A DNA stretch of 25,237 nucleotides from a virus. Positions 22,138-25,237 of this stretch are shown piece by piece (position 1 is the first letter of the stretch; each line of letters opens with the position of its first letter). The translations under genes were made by a program, and so were the position numbers. Under the pieces are notes generated by a model. It saw only the letters and a list, made by a program, of their open reading frames with translations. It had not been told where the DNA came from and did not search any database. The stretch spans positions 1 to 25,237 of IMG/VR virus record IMGVR_UViG_3300021185_001846; one strand, given 5' to 3'.

Positions 22138-22168
22138 AGAGGAAGCTGCAATAACTTCCTCTATTTAT
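22138..22168 (+). terminator. Terminator hairpin with AT-rich tail
   Basis: AGAGGAAG (22138-22145) pairs perfectly with CTTCCTCT (22155-22162) around a 9-base loop, followed by ATTTATT. This is the best-formed terminator-like element of the early region and would separate the first early genes from the group leading to RNA polymerase. A CACACTCAC motif follows at once (22172). Confidence 0.65.
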
Positions 22169-22207
22169 TATTCACACTCACGGGGCAAACTATTGTACAC
22201 TGATTAC

Positions 22208-22366
22208 ATGAGGCGCTATAAAGCAACTACTAGTGATGGTGGTAAGTTCTATGTACTTGCTACAGAACACCATGAGGCAGCACAAGAAGCTGCTGATTAT
22301 GCTAGGGAGCAAGGACAAGAACTACAAGATGTTGCTCTACTTCCAGAAAGACGTTACCATACTTAG
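22208..22366 (+). CDS. Small hypothetical protein (52 aa)
   Basis: ATG 22208 opens MRRYKATTSDGGKFYVLATE, HHEAAQEAADYAREQGQELQ and DVALLPERRYHT. The N-terminus looks like a beta hairpin followed by a helix, reminiscent of small phage proteins that resemble part of a double-stranded-RNA-binding or DUF-type fold, but I do not recognise a family. It is the first gene after the terminator at 22138 and the CACACTCAC motif at 22172. The next ATG follows its stop by 4 bases. Confidence 0.7.
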   Translation: MRRYKATTSDGGKFYVLATEHHEAAQEAADYAREQGQELQDVALLPERRYHT

Positions 22367-22370
22367 GAGA

Positions 22371-22685
22371 ATGAGAAAGAAGAAACCATATTGTGCTAAT
22401 AATTGGAAAGAGTATGCTTCAGCTCCTAGTGATATGTTCGAACCATGTAGTTATGAAGACTTCATGGACTGGAAACTAACACAATGGGAGCTGTCAGCTT
22501 CTCATGTATGTATTATTAGAGCAACAACTAAGAAAGGTAAAGTTAAAGAGTACAGCTACAAACTATATAAAGCTGCACAAAAGAAGATTAACAAGCTTAT
22601 GTCAGATGATAAGATAGCTGAGTTATGTATTGCTGATGATGATCAAGTAGCTTTTATTACGAGGAAAGAAGATGGACCCGAGTGA
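22371..22685 (+). CDS. Hypothetical protein (104 aa)
   Basis: I chose ATG 22371, just after AGGAG (22365-22369). An upstream in-frame start would be only the shadow of the preceding gene. The 104-residue product is basic at first (MRKKKPYCANNWKEYASAPS) and has aromatic segments (FEPCSYEDFMDWKLTQWELS), then KKGKVKEYSYKLYKAAQKKI and an acidic end. The pattern suggests a small folded alpha/beta protein. It overlaps the next gene by 14 bases. No known family. Confidence 0.7.
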   Translation: MRKKKPYCANNWKEYASAPSDMFEPCSYEDFMDWKLTQWELSASHVCIIRATTKKGKVKEYSYKLYKAAQKKINKLMSDDKIAELCIADDDQVAFITRKEDGPE

Positions 22686-22830
22686 TTACTTACAATTAGC
22701 ATATAAAGCTATTGAAGGTCATCCTAATTATGATGAACTATGGAAATTAGTTTGTGAACAGTATGTTGACATGTGTTTGGATGAATTGAATGCCGACTCC
22801 AGCAGAAATAGAAGAGCAAGTACAGCTTGA
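22672..22830 (+). CDS. Small hypothetical protein overlapping the RNA polymerase start (52 aa)
   Basis: ATG 22672 lies 6 bases after AGGA (22662-22665), within the end of the previous gene. The product, MDPSDYLQLAYKAIEGHPNY then DELWKLVCEQYVDMCLDELN, is an acidic helical protein. Its last 13 residues (ADSSRNRRASTA part) overlap the RNA polymerase gene by 41 bases and are likely constrained by it. Translation of this gene may feed ribosomes to the polymerase start. Function unknown. Confidence 0.6.
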   Translation: MDPSDYLQLAYKAIEGHPNYDELWKLVCEQYVDMCLDELNADSSRNRRASTA

Positions 22831-25129
22831 ACGTGATCAGATAAGACAAGGACTTAAACGATTACGTGATAACACACGGAGACTAGAAGAGAAGAACTAT
22901 GCGTCAGCTTCTGTATATGGAATTGCTTCTATCGATTCTTTACTACCACTTGTGGTCGATCGTATTGAAGACACTTCTCATGACAGGTTAAAGCGTGGTA
23001 CAGGTCATCAGTTTAAGATAATCAAGGACTATGTTACCAGGCTTGAGCCATTAGCTGCTGCTGCTATAACATGTAAGATTACCTTTGATAAGGTATTCGG
23101 TTATAGAGATAATAGTAGCCTATTAGCTAACGTATGTGATTCTATTGGTAAAGCAGTAGAGGATGAATGTCAACTAAGGCATTATGAATTGAATGCACCA
23201 GGATTACTTAATATCTTGAAGAAGAACTATTGGCATAAATCAATAGGTACTAATCAAAAGATAGTAGTAATATCCACACTCATGAATCGTTATGATGTTA
23301 AGAAGTGGGTAGCCTGGGGCAGAGCTAATAGAATTAAACTAGGTAGTTGGTTATTAGATTGTTTGTTAGTATCAAGTGGATGGTTTGAAAAAGAATGCAG
23401 AAGAGAGGGTAAGAAAACAGTTAACTATGTTGTACCTACTCCTGAGTTCTTAAAGATTAAGGATGAAGTCATGGCTAACGCTGAGTTATTTAGCCCTTTA
23501 ACCTGGCCAATGTTGATACCTCCAAACGACTGGACTAACTATACACCTGGCGGATATCTCTTAAATGAGATCATGAAAGGCCACGAATTAGTAAGACATG
23601 GACATCACGGACGTATACAGGGAGAAACACCACTAGCATTTCTCAATCATATACAGAAGGTTGCTTATACTCTTAATCCATTCATAATGGATGTGGCTGA
23701 AACATTGCAGACAAGAGGTATAGCAGTTGGTAAGTTTCTTCCTATTGTAGAACATGTTTTACCACCTAAACCAGTAGATATAGCAGACAATAAGGATAGC
23801 CGTAAGGCTTATCGTAGAGCTGCAGCTGAGGTTAGGAATAGGAATGCACAAGAATTTAAACGTTCTTGTAGAACACGCATGACAATGGAGGCAGCGACTA
23901 GATTTAAAGGAGTGAAAGAGTTCTTTATCCCTTGGTCTTTTGATTATAGAGGTAGAGCTTATCCTATCCCTGCCTTCCTAACTCCTCAGGATACAGACTT
24001 TGGAAAAAGTTTATTACAGTTTGCTGATCAAGCATTCTTAACACCTGATGCTGAGGATTGGTTAGCATTTCAAGTAGCTACTACATATGGATTAGATAAA
24101 TCCACTATGCAAGAGCGATTGGAATGGACAAAGAATAACACCACACTCATAGGTGCTATAGCATTAGATCCTATTAGCAATCTACCAGAGTGGGAAGTAG
24201 CTGAAGAACCATGGCAGTTCTTAGCAGCATGTGAGGAGTATTATCATTGCATACTTAAATGCGATAGACACTTCACCTCATTACCTGTAGCTACGGATGC
24301 CACCTGTTCAGGATTACAAATTCTAGCAGGATTAGCTAGAGATAAATCTACTGCTAAACTAGTTAATGTAATACCTAGTGATAAGCCTCAAGATGCTTAT
24401 GCAGTAGTAGCTGAAACCGCTAAACCTGACTGTCCTAAGGACTTCAGAGCATTTATGGATAGGAAAACTGTCAAACGTACAGTAATGACCGTACCATATA
24501 ATGCTAAACCTTTCTCCAATAGATCTTATATAAGAGAAGCATTATTAGAGAAAGGTGTAGAAGTAGATAAAGATAATTTAACTCAATTAGTTAAAGCAGT
24601 TAGAGCAGCAATGCATACAATAGTTCCCGGTCCTATGTCTGTTATGAAATGGATAGAGGATGAGGTAACTAATATAATTAAGCGTGGTGAAACAGAACTT
24701 GAATGGTGTACTCCTTCAGGTTTTGTAGTTCATCAAAGGTTAATGAAAAAGAATACTGTCTCATTACAACTACAACTATTAGGAAGATGTGACTTAAAGG
24801 TTGCAACTGACGATTCAGATGAAGTAGATATTAATAGACATAAAGCAGCAACAGCACCTAATCTGATTCACAGTTTAGATGCTTCGCTGATCCACTTATC
24901 AGCAGTTAAATTCAATGCACCGATTGCAGTTATCCATGATAGCGTCTTGTCTCGTGCTACAGACATGTCTCAGCTATCCACCGTGGTCAGAGACTCTTAC
25001 ATGCACCTTTTTGCTGACAACGATTACCTTACCGATTTTGCCCGTCAAGTCGGCGCTGAAACAGACCCCCCAATTATTGGAGACTTAGAACCGTCTTCAG
25101 TAGTTGAATCCACTTATTTTTTCTGTTAA
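22790..25129 (+). CDS. Single-subunit DNA-directed RNA polymerase (T7 type)
   Basis: The 779-residue enzyme is shorter than T7 RNA polymerase (883), mainly in the N-terminal half. Order of motifs: SFDYRGRAYPIPAFL (383-397, T7 DWRGR); motif A VATDATCSGLQILAGLARD with catalytic Asp503; fingers motif B VKRTVMTVPYNAKPF (561-574) with Tyr570 at the sugar-selecting position (T7 Tyr639); APNLIHSLDASL (689-700); motif C AVIHDSVLSRA with His716 and catalytic Asp717. It transcribes phage middle and late genes from its own promoters. It lies downstream of the host-type promoters as in T7. Two CACACTCAT motifs occur inside the gene. Both neighbouring junctions are tight: 41 bases of overlap upstream and TAA directly followed by ATG downstream. 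The C-terminal 150 bases are more GC-rich than the rest. Confidence 0.97.
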   Translation: MPTPAEIEEQVQLERDQIRQGLKRLRDNTRRLEEKNYASASVYGIASIDSLLPLVVDRIEDTSHDRLKRGTGHQFKIIKDYVTRLEPLAAAAITCKITFDKVFGYRDNSSLLANVCDSIGKAVEDECQLRHYELNAPGLLNILKKNYWHKSIGTNQKIVVISTLMNRYDVKKWVAWGRANRIKLGSWLLDCLLVSSGWFEKECRREGKKTVNYVVPTPEFLKIKDEVMANAELFSPLTWPMLIPPNDWTNYTPGGYLLNEIMKGHELVRHGHHGRIQGETPLAFLNHIQKVAYTLNPFIMDVAETLQTRGIAVGKFLPIVEHVLPPKPVDIADNKDSRKAYRRAAAEVRNRNAQEFKRSCRTRMTMEAATRFKGVKEFFIPWSFDYRGRAYPIPAFLTPQDTDFGKSLLQFADQAFLTPDAEDWLAFQVATTYGLDKSTMQERLEWTKNNTTLIGAIALDPISNLPEWEVAEEPWQFLAACEEYYHCILKCDRHFTSLPVATDATCSGLQILAGLARDKSTAKLVNVIPSDKPQDAYAVVAETAKPDCPKDFRAFMDRKTVKRTVMTVPYNAKPFSNRSYIREALLEKGVEVDKDNLTQLVKAVRAAMHTIVPGPMSVMKWIEDEVTNIIKRGETELEWCTPSGFVVHQRLMKKNTVSLQLQLLGRCDLKVATDDSDEVDINRHKAATAPNLIHSLDASLIHLSAVKFNAPIAVIHDSVLSRATDMSQLSTVVRDSYMHLFADNDYLTDFARQVGAETDPPIIGDLEPSSVVESTYFFC

Positions 25130-25237
25130 ATGACACGAACAATCCACAAAACAAATGAGCCTGTTGTATTGGAAGGTTTCCAATGCATCATGAAGCCTAG
25201 TGAGAAATATGGCAACTACTCTCTATCAGCAATAGTA
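25130..25237 (+). CDS. N-terminus of possible single-stranded-DNA-binding protein, 3' partial
   Basis: The ATG directly abuts the RNA polymerase TAA, and 36 codons are visible: MTRTIHKTNEPVVLEGFQCI then MKPSEKYGNYSLSAIV. A short leader followed by a strand-rich KPSxxYGNYSLS segment resembles the start of T7 gp2.5-like single-stranded-DNA-binding proteins, which lie downstream of RNA polymerase in many cyanopodoviruses. Too little is present for a firm call. Confidence 0.45.
   Translation, partial: MTRTIHKTNEPVVLEGFQCIMKPSEKYGNYSLSAIV

Larger units (their letters stand above)
20215..24150 (+). repeat. Six dispersed copies of a CACACTCA 10-mer, candidate phage promoter core
   Basis: Copies are CCACACTCAT at 20215-20224, 23274-23283 and 24141-24150, CCACACTCAC at 20695-20704, ACACACTCAT at 21393-21402 and TCACACTCAC at 22172-22181. 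All are on the + strand. Four lie in intergenic DNA, three of them just before genes (20728, 21406, 22208), and two lie inside the RNA polymerase gene. The two copies at 20690-20704 and 22167-22181 agree over 15 bases (ATTATYCACACTCAC). The core resembles the T7-family promoter core (T7 CGACTCACTATA, K11 GCACACTATAGG). Function is not shown. Confidence 0.6.

Noticed and set aside
22233-22370. Upstream extension of the 104-residue gene
   Set aside because: It overlaps a well-formed 52-residue gene in another frame; ATG 22371 after AGGAG is the better start.
1-25237. Known Syn5-type promoter (ATTGGGCACCCGTAA)
   Set aside because: I did not find this or its GGGCACCC core by eye, so this phage's polymerase seems to use another promoter.

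Overview
This 25.2 kb window is part of the genome of a T7-like podovirus (autographivirus type) infecting marine cyanobacteria, Synechococcus or Prochlorococcus. The evidence is a single-subunit T7-type RNA polymerase, a T7-order late block (internal virion proteins, tail fibre, holin-like protein, small terminase, large terminase), a photosystem II D1 gene (psbA) inside the late block, and thyX. Every gene I support is on the + strand. Genes are tightly packed, often with ATGA overlaps or a stop codon directly abutting the next ATG.

Layout. Positions 3-10680 encode large virion proteins. First comes the end of a gp15-like internal protein with a C-terminal lambda-R-like lysozyme domain, then a 1403-residue gp16-like ejection protein. 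A fibre protein with a T7 gp17-type N-terminus follows, and then a 1166-residue fibre made of 56 repeats of 17 residues closed by a Peptidase_S74 chaperone. Positions 10677-12611 hold small proteins, including a holin-like membrane protein and two predicted exported proteins, one of which lacks an ordinary start codon. Positions 12608-16743 carry the small terminase, several unknown genes and psbA. The large terminase (16740-18479) ends the late block and is followed by two tandem hairpins.

Positions 18585-20018 hold thyX and small genes, ending in a 25-residue membrane peptide. Positions 20019-20727 are a non-coding junction with stem-loops, short repeats, two near-consensus sigma70 promoters and a three-helix foldable element. 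From 20728 the early region starts: small proteins, tRNA-Asp(GTC), a very acidic ArdA-like antirestriction protein where T7 carries Ocr, tRNA-Gly(TCC), more small proteins, the phage RNA polymerase (22790-25129) and the start of a possible single-stranded-DNA-binding protein.

How it fits together (inference). In T7 the large terminase lies at the right end and the host-type promoters and RNA polymerase at the left end. This window joins them, so it probably spans the physical genome ends as joined in a concatemer or circularised assembly. Host RNA polymerase would start at the two sigma70 promoters and express antirestriction and phage RNA polymerase. Late genes would then build and package the virion while psbA and thyX support photosynthesis and dTMP supply during infection. 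The most notable unexplained signal is a 10-mer built on CACACTCA, seen six times on the + strand between 20215 and 24150, which resembles the core of T7-family promoters.
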